DNA of 10,906 nucleotides from Candidatus Thorarchaeota archaeon. GTDB lineage: Archaea > Asgardarchaeota > Thorarchaeia > Thorarchaeales > Thorarchaeaceae. Below are positions 1 through 6,231 of this stretch, piece by piece (within the stretch, counting starts at the first letter, position 1; each line of letters starts with the position of its first letter). The DNA is taken from positions 1 through 10,906 of the forward strand of contig JAHQWZ010000041.1 of assembly GCA_029856425.1 (NCBI GenBank), written 5' to 3'. A program made the position numbers and the translations under genes. The notes beneath the pieces were generated by a model, which did not search any database, was not told where the DNA came from, and worked only from the letters and a program-made list of their open reading frames with translations.

Positions 1-1801
1 ATAATCCCACCACCTCCTTCTCTTTCCAATATCGTTGAAGCCCGCTGACGAGGGTCTGACCTATGTCTTCTTCCTGCGCTTGAAAGCGATTGAGGAGTTC
101 CAGTAGGTCATCTTTAGCATGCACTAGTACACGCTCTCTATCATGACGATTTTCTAGAATTCCCTGCATTTCTTTCTCTAGTTGACGCGTGAAATCTGCG
201 GATAGAATCCTCGGCACATATTCATGTAGAGTTTCATGGAGAGCATAGCCAAGAGTGGACAGCTCAAATCTATCTCCAAGTGTATAACCCCTCGATTTAA
301 CGGAGTCAACTATTGACGCTCTTGTGGCTTTCGTACCAAGGCCTTCTTTCTCAAGGATCTTGAGAAGACTTGATGGATTAAAACGTGGAGGTGGTGATGT
401 GAATCTTCCATCTTCATTCACCACATCAAGTTCGATGACATCACCCTTATTCAATGGCGGAAGGAGTCTCTCGTTAAGAGTCACATATGGATCATAGTAA
501 TCCATCCATCCACGTTTGAGGACCTTGAGGCCTCTGACATAGAATAGATGTTCCTTGTATCTGACATCTGCTCTAATGCTCTCTTTAACGGAATTCTCAC
601 CGAAAAGAGCAAAAAATCTGCGCACTATGAGGTCATAGATTTTTGCCTCACTGGGTGTTAATCTCTTCGATGGTCTGGTTCCAGTAGGATGTATAGCTGG
701 ATGAGCAGGGTCGTCTTTCTTGCCCTGAAACGGGGTAAGACTACCGGCAAGAACCTGTTTCGCGAGTCCACTATACGTCCTGTTTGTAGTCAGATCCTCC
801 AAAATCGCTCTCACATTTATACTGGGAGGGATTTTCTGGCTCGCTGTTCTTGGGTATGAGATAAGTGCTTCTAGATACAGCTTCTGGGCTATTGCCAGAG
901 TTCTACTTGGCGTGAAACCAAGATGTCTATAGCTCTCTGACTGTAGGGTACTCAGATTGAAGGGGGCCGGTGGCGTCTGAATGTTCTCCTTGCTTCTTAT
1001 ATCGTCAACAATCGCAGTCTTTCCTCTGAGATTTTGTGCAATTGCAAGTGCCTGAGCCTTCACTGCAATCCGTTTCTTGAAGTATTCTAGCTCCAGCTCA
1101 TGTCCATTATGACTACCAGTTGCGAGAATTGCCCAATAGGGTATTGGTACAAAGACATTGATTGCCTGATCTCGTTCCGCTACAAGTGCCAGAGTTGGCC
1201 CCTGGACTCTTCCCGTGGAAACTATCTTGAACCAACCAGATGCAGTCTTTATTGCCAGGGTGAGAGCCCTGGTCAAGTTGATTCCATACAGCCAATCCAC
1301 TTCATGACGTGTCTGTCCAGCCTCAATCATTGGAAAGTCTAGACTGGAAGCAAGAGTCTCATAAGCAGCATTAAGCTCGTTCTTTGTCAGAGTGGAGAAT
1401 ATCATTCTCTTTGCCTTTTTGGCGTCAGCACCACATGCATGCATCAGTGTAAGATATCCGATGAGGCTTCCTTCGATATCAAGGTCTGTAGCCACAACAA
1501 ACTCATCAATATCCCTTGATAAACTCCCAATCAGACGAATAATGGATTTGGTTGCTGTTGCTTTCTTGTCTACCTCATACTTTGGCACCCACTCCATTTC
1601 CAATCTAGGATACTTCCAACCCTTCTCCGTTTGGCGAAGCTCAAATAGATGTCCAAGAGCGTAGACCACCAAGAGCGTGTCATCGCCTCTTTTGCACTCG
1701 TAGTATGAGGCCCCTCTCTTTTTCACTTCACTCGGAGAGCCAGTTTCATCTAGTGCTTGAGCTATTCGCTTGGCAGCAGTGGGTTTTTCAGATATTATCA
1801 T
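1..1801 (-). CDS. topA: DNA topoisomerase I, type IA (partial, C-terminus off window)
   Basis: The minus-strand frame from ATG 1801 stays open for 600 codons to the left edge with no stop, so the 3' end of the gene is missing. A type IA topoisomerase cuts one DNA strand through a 5'-phosphotyrosine and relaxes negative supercoils. The N-terminal Toprim domain shows the family glutamate in MIISEKPTAAK (E5) and the metal-binding DxDxE in ATDLDIEG (D106, D108, E110). The catalytic tyrosine is Y316 in ISYPRTAS, the hallmark of the family. Later blocks such as HPAIHPTG and EKEGLGTKATRAS also fit TopA, the latter matching the conserved 'GLGTxATRA' segment. Archaeal members usually end in zinc ribbons, which would lie beyond position 1. 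ATG 1801 is chosen because a stop codon lies five codons upstream with no ATG, GTG or TTG between them. There is only a weak AAGG just before it. Topoisomerase III is a less likely alternative name within the same superfamily. Confidence 0.95.
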   Translation of the reverse strand, partial: MIISEKPTAAKRIAQALDETGSPSEVKKRGASYYECKRGDDTLLVVYALGHLFELRQTEKGWKYPRLEMEWVPKYEVDKKATATKSIIRLIGSLSRDIDEFVVATDLDIEGSLIGYLTLMHACGADAKKAKRMIFSTLTKNELNAAYETLASSLDFPMIEAGQTRHEVDWLYGINLTRALTLAIKTASGWFKIVSTGRVQGPTLALVAERDQAINVFVPIPYWAILATGSHNGHELELEYFKKRIAVKAQALAIAQNLRGKTAIVDDIRSKENIQTPPAPFNLSTLQSESYRHLGFTPSRTLAIAQKLYLEALISYPRTASQKIPPSINVRAILEDLTTNRTYSGLAKQVLAGSLTPFQGKKDDPAHPAIHPTGTRPSKRLTPSEAKIYDLIVRRFFALFGENSVKESIRADVRYKEHLFYVRGLKVLKRGWMDYYDPYVTLNERLLPPLNKGDVIELDVVNEDGRFTSPPPRFNPSSLLKILEKEGLGTKATRASIVDSVKSRGYTLGDRFELSTLGYALHETLHEYVPRILSADFTRQLEKEMQGILENRHDRERVLVHAKDDLLELLNRFQAQEEDIGQTLVSGLQRYWKEKEVVGL

Positions 1802-1861
1802 AACCTTTGACAGCTATCTCGCCTCGCCTTGGTGTGGTACATGTTTTCATCCCACGATAGT

Positions 1862-1869
1862 CTTAAAAG
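1862..1869. promoter_or_regulatory. Near-palindromic TATA-like box shared by topA and the OSTC-like gene
   Basis: The element reads CTTAAAAG on the plus strand and CTTTTAAG on the minus strand. About 25 bases downstream on the plus strand falls near 1890, just before the GGTG ribosome site and TTG start of the OSTC-like gene. About 25 bases downstream on the minus strand falls near 1838, which gives topA a leader of roughly 37 bases. The 104-base divergent gap holds no other obvious AT-rich box, so one element may serve both genes. This is inferred from spacing only. Confidence 0.4.
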
Positions 1870-1905
1870 CAGACTGCAAAACGAAACCGCTCAAGGTGTG
1901 CTGAC

Positions 1906-2325
1906 TTGCCCTGGTGGCCGAACTTTATCATCAAGCCAAGAGTACGACTCACAAGACCAAGGTTTGGGATGCCTACAAGGCCCCCAGACATCATCGTGTT
2001 CGGAATTGTCTTCGTGGCTATTCTATTCATACTAGGTGGAAACATTTACACATTGGTCAGAACGCCACCGGCAATTGCAGGTAACCCCGCAGGCGGTGCC
2101 CCAATACTCATTGCACCAGGGATTGATGTCCAACTTGGGATGGAAGGAATTGTTGCATCGGTCGTGGTCATGATTGGCACAATCGGCCTAGGCCTCATGT
2201 ACTACGCCTCCAAGTATGTATTTCAGCCTGGATATGCCACCCGTCTACTCATACTAGGGATGATCCTGGCTGGTGTTGCATTTCTGGTCTTTAGCTACAT
2301 GTTTGCACTCAAGACAACATCGTGA
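1906..2325 (+). CDS. OSTC/DC2-like (Ost3/Ost6 family) oligosaccharyltransferase membrane subunit
   Basis: This is a 139-residue integral membrane protein with three hydrophobic helices at about residues 27-50, 80-104 and 112-136. Against eukaryotic OSTC/DC2 (about 149 residues, three helices), recalled from memory, it matches at several points. It has a basic RPR segment just before helix 1 (here residues 17-19). It has GGNIYTLVRTPP after helix 1, where OSTC has a GGxIYDVxxEPP pattern, and QLGMEGIVAS entering helix 2, where OSTC has QYIMEGLASS. It ends with a third helix carrying a phenylalanine-rich FLVFSYMF segment. OSTC and Ost3/Ost6 bind STT3 and help dock OST to the translocon. This form lacks the thioredoxin-like lumenal domain of full-length Ost3/Ost6. 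The start is TTG 1906 preceded by GGTG (1895-1898). ATG 1969 is possible but would remove the conserved RPR segment. It is divergent from topA and convergent with mptE, with 22 bases between the stop codons. Confidence 0.75.
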   Translation: MPWWPNFIIKPRVRLTRPRFGMPTRPPDIIVFGIVFVAILFILGGNIYTLVRTPPAIAGNPAGGAPILIAPGIDVQLGMEGIVASVVVMIGTIGLGLMYYASKYVFQPGYATRLLILGMILAGVAFLVFSYMFALKTTS

Positions 2326-2347
2326 CCTTCCATTCATGCATTCTGCA

Positions 2348-3061
2348 TTATTCTAATATAGTGAAGTCTAAATCAATACGGGATTCCAGGTCCGAAATCA
2401 GTTCACGTGCTATCTGTAGCTTCTTTCTCTTTCTCTCATCAGCCATAAAGCTGAATCTGTGTCCTGGTTTTGACCATCGACCAACCACATCTCCAAAGTC
2501 CATTCCCGCTAATATGACCCTGGATGGATCATAATGAGAAACAAGGTAACAGGCTCTGTCTCCATCTGTGAAGCCGCCCCAGAGAGAAACACGATCCGTC
2601 GGTTCTACTTGGGTACTTCCAAGAACGACGTCCAGTGTAGGAACAAACTCTGCTATCTTGTCCATATTGTCTCCATGTGCATGTACTATTGGTATAGCTC
2701 CCTTACGGATGGTCTCCATTAGAGCTTTAGGGTCTCCGTCCAGGTCTGTCACGAGGACATCACATCTGTAGCCAAACTCCAGTAAAGCTGAAGCTGCCCC
2801 ATCAGAGGCTACATAGATCATATCTGAAAATCCCTTAGCAGGAATAGTTTCCTTGAGATGAGCCTCAAGAGATGGTCCTGCACCACATACCACGACATCC
2901 CTGCCCTCAATAATCCGTTCAAGTCTCTCAAGAAACGGGCTCGGCGGCTTCTCTTCAAGAAGAGAATCCAGGAGTGAAGTGGCATTACGATCTGCCTGAG
3001 GGTCCAGATTCAGTCTGGCAACAATCCGGTTATAGTGAGGCTCCCAGTCTTTCCATTCCAT
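2348..3061 (-). CDS. mptE: 6-hydroxymethyl-7,8-dihydropterin pyrophosphokinase, MptE-type (DUF115)
   Basis: This is a 237-residue soluble protein of the archaeal MptE family. That family transfers pyrophosphate from ATP to 6-hydroxymethyl-7,8-dihydropterin and replaces bacterial FolK in folate or methanopterin synthesis. Visible motifs in order are CGAGPSL (59-65, glycine-rich loop), SDGA (86-89), TDLDGD (105-110), HAHGDN (127-132), GFTDGDRA (163-170) and AGMDFG (185-190), the usual set for this family. The start is ATG 3061. A GTG at 3070 is in frame, but the GGTGAT at 3071-3066 sits four bases before the ATG, so the ATG is favoured. It lies directly downstream of the dihydropteroate synthase, which uses its product, and the ribosome site contains the upstream stop codon. 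The two are almost certainly one operon. Confidence 0.9.
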   Translation of the reverse strand: MEWKDWEPHYNRIVARLNLDPQADRNATSLLDSLLEEKPPSPFLERLERIIEGRDVVVCGAGPSLEAHLKETIPAKGFSDMIYVASDGAASALLEFGYRCDVLVTDLDGDPKALMETIRKGAIPIVHAHGDNMDKIAEFVPTLDVVLGSTQVEPTDRVSLWGGFTDGDRACYLVSHYDPSRVILAGMDFGDVVGRWSKPGHRFSFMADERKRKKLQIARELISDLESRIDLDFTILE

Positions 3062-3065
3062 TCGA

Positions 3066-3071
3066 ATCACC
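3066..3071 (-). promoter_or_regulatory. Shine-Dalgarno site of mptE overlapping the folP stop codon
   Basis: On the minus strand GGTGAT spans 3071-3066 and contains the TGA stop (3069-3067) of the upstream dihydropteroate synthase. ATG 3061 follows after a four-base spacer (TCGA). GGTGAT pairs with the ATCACC at the 3' end of archaeal 16S rRNA. This site decides the mptE start and suggests translational coupling by reinitiation. Confidence 0.7.
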
Positions 3072-4281
3072 CAAGCAGTCTCTCTCTTTTATCCATGAGA
3101 TTCCTCATAGTACTGCCAATTTTAGGTAGTCCAAAGTAATCCATCCGTAGTAGCTTGTCAATGAAACGTTCGAGCTGAAGAGGAGTTCCCATGACCAGCA
3201 CGTCTGTCTTTTCCACCCCCGAGTCAATCACATCTGTATGGTAAGCTGCATCCCCTCCCAATGTAAGCATCTCTTGTTTGATTATTAATGCAGCAGGTGT
3301 TTTGATATTCCTAAGAAGGAAGCTGAGAGTGACGGCTTTTCTGGATAGACCACGTCTTATATCCACACCTACTCCAATATATTCAATTACAACCTCTGCG
3401 GTTCGTTCGTCGATGATGCCTAGGCTCTCTATTTCATTCTCAGTTTCTCTGGCCCAGTTTCTCAGTTTCTCTCCCATGGCCGCAGCATGCCTGGCTTCTA
3501 TCACATCATGAGTTCTAATAACACTCGCACCCCTGGCGACTGCTACTGAAGTTGCTCCAATAGTCCCTGTGAGTCGGTCACGAGGGTCTGGTTGCTTCAG
3601 CAGGTTTCCAATGAAAGCCTTTCTTGAAAGGCCTACAAGAACAGGGTGGCCCCACATGGTAAACCGTCTTAGATATCGAATCAGATCGAAGTCGACCTCA
3701 GGAGGTTTTCCAAAACCGATGCCTGGGTCTACGATTATTTGTTCATTGGCAATCCCCGCCGAGTGAGCGACCCTTAGACTTTCGCTTAGTGCTTCTAGTG
3801 ACTTCTGGATGCTATCACAGGGCTGCCTGCAAAGCGACATCAGAACCACTGGAATATCTCTCTCAGCTACTATTGTTGCCATCTCCGGATCGGTTCGAAG
3901 ACCTGAAACGTCATTGACCAAAACTGCTCCCGAATCAAGTGCAAACTCAGCAACTCTGGAGGACGTAGTGTCGATTGAAATAGGCACATTGGCAGACTCG
4001 ATTATGGCCTCTAATCCTTCCTTTAATCTCCGCAGCTCTTCCTTTTCAGACACTTTTTGAGAGCCATAGATATTTTCAGGAGCCGTAGATGCTCCACCAA
4101 CATCAATTAGGTCGACGCCCTCCTTTTGCATCTGTTTGACCGTTTCATGGATTTGCTCATTTGAAATCATAACAGAATCAGGGTAGAAGGACTCCGATGA
4201 GAGGTTAATGACTCCCATTACACGAGCTGGAGAATCAGCTCCTATATCAAGATGATCAACTCTTACTGTATAAGGAGTCAT
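3067..4281 (-). CDS. folP: Dihydropteroate synthase with extra C-terminal domain
   Basis: This 404-residue protein joins the pterin pyrophosphate made by MptE to an aryl amine such as p-aminobenzoate, the committed condensation of folate-type cofactors. The TIM-barrel pterin-binding domain covers roughly residues 8-285. It carries VMGVINLSSESF (N26 in the first signature), DLIDVGGASTAP (D60), ISIDTT (D104), LVNDVSG (N123), IIVDPGIGFGK (D185), GLSRKAFIG (K221) and VIRTHDV (R256, H258). These match the substrate-binding residues of bacterial FolP. Residues about 290-404 form an extra domain with KQEMLTLGGDAAYH and TDVLVMGTPLQLERFIDKL. As I recall, a similar domain lies at the N-terminus of long clostridial FolP proteins (see findings). 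ATG 4281 has a weak GAGG nine bases upstream. A TATA-like CTTTATTAC lies at 4323-4315. It is the first gene of the folP-mptE pair, divergent from gcvT. Confidence 0.92.
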   Translation of the reverse strand: MTPYTVRVDHLDIGADSPARVMGVINLSSESFYPDSVMISNEQIHETVKQMQKEGVDLIDVGGASTAPENIYGSQKVSEKEELRRLKEGLEAIIESANVPISIDTTSSRVAEFALDSGAVLVNDVSGLRTDPEMATIVAERDIPVVLMSLCRQPCDSIQKSLEALSESLRVAHSAGIANEQIIVDPGIGFGKPPEVDFDLIRYLRRFTMWGHPVLVGLSRKAFIGNLLKQPDPRDRLTGTIGATSVAVARGASVIRTHDVIEARHAAAMGEKLRNWARETENEIESLGIIDERTAEVVIEYIGVGVDIRRGLSRKAVTLSFLLRNIKTPAALIIKQEMLTLGGDAAYHTDVIDSGVEKTDVLVMGTPLQLERFIDKLLRMDYFGLPKIGSTMRNLMDKRERLLG

Positions 4282-4314
4282 TATGAAATGCCTCAGTCCG
4301 GGGTATAGATGAAC

Positions 4315-4323
4315 GTAATAAAG
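4315..4323 (-). promoter_or_regulatory. Possible TATA box for folP-mptE
   Basis: The minus strand reads CTTTATTAC here. Transcription about 25 bases downstream would begin near 4294, leaving a short leader before ATG 4281. This is the best AT-rich candidate at a suitable distance in the 174-base divergent gap, but the match to the archaeal consensus is only fair. Confidence 0.3.
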
Positions 4324-4367
4324 GGTAACGGAATCTCAACCAAATACGTGATGTCTATCATGAAGAT

Positions 4368-4377
4368 ATTATATACT
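4368..4377 (+). promoter_or_regulatory. TATA box of gcvT
   Basis: ATTATATACT is a good archaeal TATA box. Transcription would start near 4398, giving a leader of about 58 bases. That leader can form a hairpin from ATCAA (4403-4407) and TTGAT (4420-4424). A second inverted pair, AGTGGA (4385-4390) and TCCACT (4427-4432), begins upstream of the predicted start site. Confidence 0.5.
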
Positions 4378-4444
4378 AGAGATAAGTGGAGAATTGTGCA
4401 CCATCAAAGTCTTAACGTGTTGATTGTCCACTCAGCGTACCCCT

Positions 4445-4450
4445 GGTGAT
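4445..4450 (+). promoter_or_regulatory. Shine-Dalgarno site of gcvT
   Basis: GGTGAT is followed by five bases and then ATG 4456. An ATG at 4451 touches the ribosome site directly and would be stopped after one further codon (GAA TGA), so it is not a credible start. Confidence 0.7.
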
Positions 4451-4455
4451 ATGGA

Positions 4456-5601
4456 ATGAATGCACCATTCAAAAGAACTCAGCTCTACGATTGGCACAAG
4501 AAGCATGGTGATATCGTCCCATTTTCAGGATGGGAGATGCCAGTCCGCTATACAGACATTCGAGAAGAACACATGGCTGTGCGGAAAGGCGTAGGCATCT
4601 TTGACACTTCGCATATGTCTCGTTTCTTCACAAAGGGTCCACAGGCCCTGGAGTTTCTTCAGACTATGACTTCGAACAATGTTCGCAAGCTAGAGGTGAA
4701 CGGGGGTCACTACACCACATGTTTGAATGAGCATGGCGGCATTCATGACGACCTCATGCTCTATCGTATTGATGAACATGAGTACATCTGGGTCACTAAT
4801 GCAGCCAATGGACCCAAGATTAGTGACCATCTAAAAAAACACAGCGGACAATTCGATATGAAGGTCGAAGACCGGACGAATGACATCACTATGATTGCAG
4901 TCCAAGGCCCTAAGGCCATGGCGCTACTGAGTATGATTGCTGGAAGAAACCTTGCAGAATTTAATAGATTCACATGCAATCTTGTGAATCTGTCTGGTGA
5001 CAGAGTCTACGTATGTCGCACAGGGTATACTGGAGAAGATGGTGCCGAACTTCTGTTGCTTGATACCCCCTGTAGTGATGAGGGCAAGAAGAGGGCTATT
5101 GCATTCTGGGAGCTTCTCCTTGAACAGGGTCGAAAATTCGGAGCCAAGCCCTGCGGTCTTGGTGCCAGAAACTCTACACGGCTGGAGGCTGGTCTTGTAC
5201 TATACGGTAATGACATCGATGAACAGACCTCGCCAATTGAGGCAAGAATTCCTTACGCAGTCAAGTTCAAGGTCGACCCACACTATATTGGGTATGACAA
5301 GCTCAAGCGCCAGAAGGAGGAGGGAGTTACAAAGACAAGAATTGGCTTTGTCATGATTGACCGTGGAGTGCCCAGAGATGCATATCCTATACTGCTTAAG
5401 GGCGAGTCAATCGGAAGGGTATCCAGTGGGATGATGTCTCCCCTACTTCGAAATGGAATCGGGCTGGCCTATGTGAAACCTGGAGTTGTAGAAGAGGATG
5501 ACACAATAGAGGTTGACATCAAGGGGCGGCTTAGGAAAGCCCGAGTAACAAAGTGGCCCTTTTACGACCCTGAGAAATATGGTTCTGCAAGGTCCCAATA
5601 A
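4456..5601 (+). CDS. gcvT: Glycine cleavage system T protein (aminomethyltransferase)
   Basis: At 381 residues this is close to the usual GcvT length. The enzyme takes the aminomethyl group carried on the lipoyl arm of GcvH, releases ammonia and passes the methylene group to tetrahydrofolate or a related pterin. Recognisable blocks are FSGWEMPVRY (23-32) and EEHMAVRKGVGIFDTSHM (37-54), then the catalytic-loop motif GGIHDDLMLY (94-103), where the conserved aspartate is D98 or D99. Further on are VCRTGYTGEDGAELL and GLGARNSTRLEAGLVLYGND, both canonical for the family, and the C-terminal barrel typical of GcvT. ATG 4456 has a GGTGAT ribosome site. gcvH follows after 57 bases, as expected for partners. 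The glycine decarboxylase (gcvP) and the lipoamide dehydrogenase are not in the window. The divergent folP-mptE pair suggests a common C1-carrier theme. Confidence 0.95.
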   Translation: MNAPFKRTQLYDWHKKHGDIVPFSGWEMPVRYTDIREEHMAVRKGVGIFDTSHMSRFFTKGPQALEFLQTMTSNNVRKLEVNGGHYTTCLNEHGGIHDDLMLYRIDEHEYIWVTNAANGPKISDHLKKHSGQFDMKVEDRTNDITMIAVQGPKAMALLSMIAGRNLAEFNRFTCNLVNLSGDRVYVCRTGYTGEDGAELLLLDTPCSDEGKKRAIAFWELLLEQGRKFGAKPCGLGARNSTRLEAGLVLYGNDIDEQTSPIEARIPYAVKFKVDPHYIGYDKLKRQKEEGVTKTRIGFVMIDRGVPRDAYPILLKGESIGRVSSGMMSPLLRNGIGLAYVKPGVVEEDDTIEVDIKGRLRKARVTKWPFYDPEKYGSARSQ

Positions 5602-5613
5602 TTAGCCGTTTGA

Positions 5614-5620
5614 TTTAAAG
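5614..5620 (+). promoter_or_regulatory. Possible separate TATA box for gcvH
   Basis: TTTAAAG lies 13 bases after the gcvT stop. A start about 25 bases downstream (near 5642) would fall just before the GGTGGAT ribosome site (5648-5654) and ATG 5659. gcvH could therefore be transcribed alone as well as by read-through from gcvT. Confidence 0.4.
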
Positions 5621-5658
5621 GTAACACATCACACTCCGGGAATCAACGGTGGATCATT

Positions 5659-6060
5659 ATGACTGAAGGAACAAATGTCCCTGAGGACTTGAAATATAGT
5701 AAAGATCATGAATGGGTAAGGGTCGAGGGTGGCCTAGTGGTTGTGGGCATAACAGACTACGCTCAGCATTCGCTTCATGAGATTACATTTGTGGAGCTTC
5801 CAGAAACCGGTTCTAGTGTCGAGGCAGATACCGAATGCGGTCTCGTTGAGTCAATGAAGGCCTCTTCTGACATATTCTCTCCTCTTTCTGGAAACATTGT
5901 GGAGATTAACTCTAACCTTGAAGATGCCCCCGAGCTTGTCAACGAGGAGCCATATGGTAAGGGTTGGATGTTCAAAATCAAACCATCCAATCTCGAAGCC
6001 GAGATGAGCACTCTGATGGATGCCAAGACTTACAGTGAGTTCATAGCTTCCGCAGAATGA
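5659..6060 (+). CDS. gcvH: Glycine cleavage system H protein (lipoyl carrier)
   Basis: This 133-residue protein has the normal GcvH length. It shuttles the aminomethyl intermediate from the P protein to the T protein on a lipoyl-lysine arm. The family is clear from YSKDHEWVRVEGG (13-25), ITDYAQHSLHEITFVELP (31-48) and the lipoylation hairpin VESMKASSDIFSP, with K67 as the modified lysine. The segment GWMFKIKPSN (about 96-105) is the usual C-terminal helix entry. ATG 5659 is preceded by GGTGGAT (5648-5654). It is directly downstream of gcvT and is followed by three small hairpins. GcvH-like proteins can also donate lipoyl groups in lipoate metabolism, but the gcvT neighbour supports the glycine cleavage role. 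Confidence 0.96.
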   Translation: MTEGTNVPEDLKYSKDHEWVRVEGGLVVVGITDYAQHSLHEITFVELPETGSSVEADTECGLVESMKASSDIFSPLSGNIVEINSNLEDAPELVNEEPYGKGWMFKIKPSNLEAEMSTLMDAKTYSEFIASAE

Positions 6061-6113
6061 AGGTGTGCGGTTCACACTTCCGGAATCTCCGGAAATTAGA
6101 AGATAGACCTTCT
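6061..6113 (+). repeat. Three tandem inverted repeats after gcvH, likely 3'-end/terminator structure
   Basis: Immediately after the TGA stop of gcvH, three small stems follow one another. The first is 6061-6067 with 6073-6079 (seven pairs, one G-U, loop CGGTT). The second is TTCCGG 6078-6083 with CCGGAA 6089-6094 (loop AATCT). The third is AGAAG 6098-6102 with CTTCT 6109-6113. Stems 1 and 2 overlap by two bases. There is no strong T-run after them, only an AT-rich stretch at 6121-6133. They may mark the 3' end of the gcv transcript or stabilise it. Confidence 0.45.
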
Positions 6114-6170
6114 GTAGATGTCAATTATTAATTCGAAACTAGCTGTACAGTTGTAACACTAACAGCAACC

Positions 6171-6177
6171 TTTTTAG
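6171..6177 (+). promoter_or_regulatory. Possible TATA box of the STT3/AglB gene
   Basis: TTTTTAG lies about 60 bases before ATG 6232 and would place transcription near 6200. The ribosome site GGAGAG at 6216-6221 fits that leader. The AT-rich run at 6123-6133 is an alternative. The call rests on spacing more than on consensus strength. Confidence 0.35.
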
Positions 6178-6231
6178 CACAACCAGAATCTGCTCCGATG
6201 ACTTCGAGTCAGAACGGAGAGAGCACTCCAT

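Noticed and set aside
4398..4455. Glycine or tetrahydrofolate riboswitch in the gcvT leader
   Set aside because: The predicted leader is only about 58 bases and lacks the conserved cores of either riboswitch class.
4997..5356. 119-codon plus-strand open frame inside gcvT
   Set aside because: It lies wholly within the strongly conserved gcvT frame and shows no family features, so it is an out-of-frame shadow.
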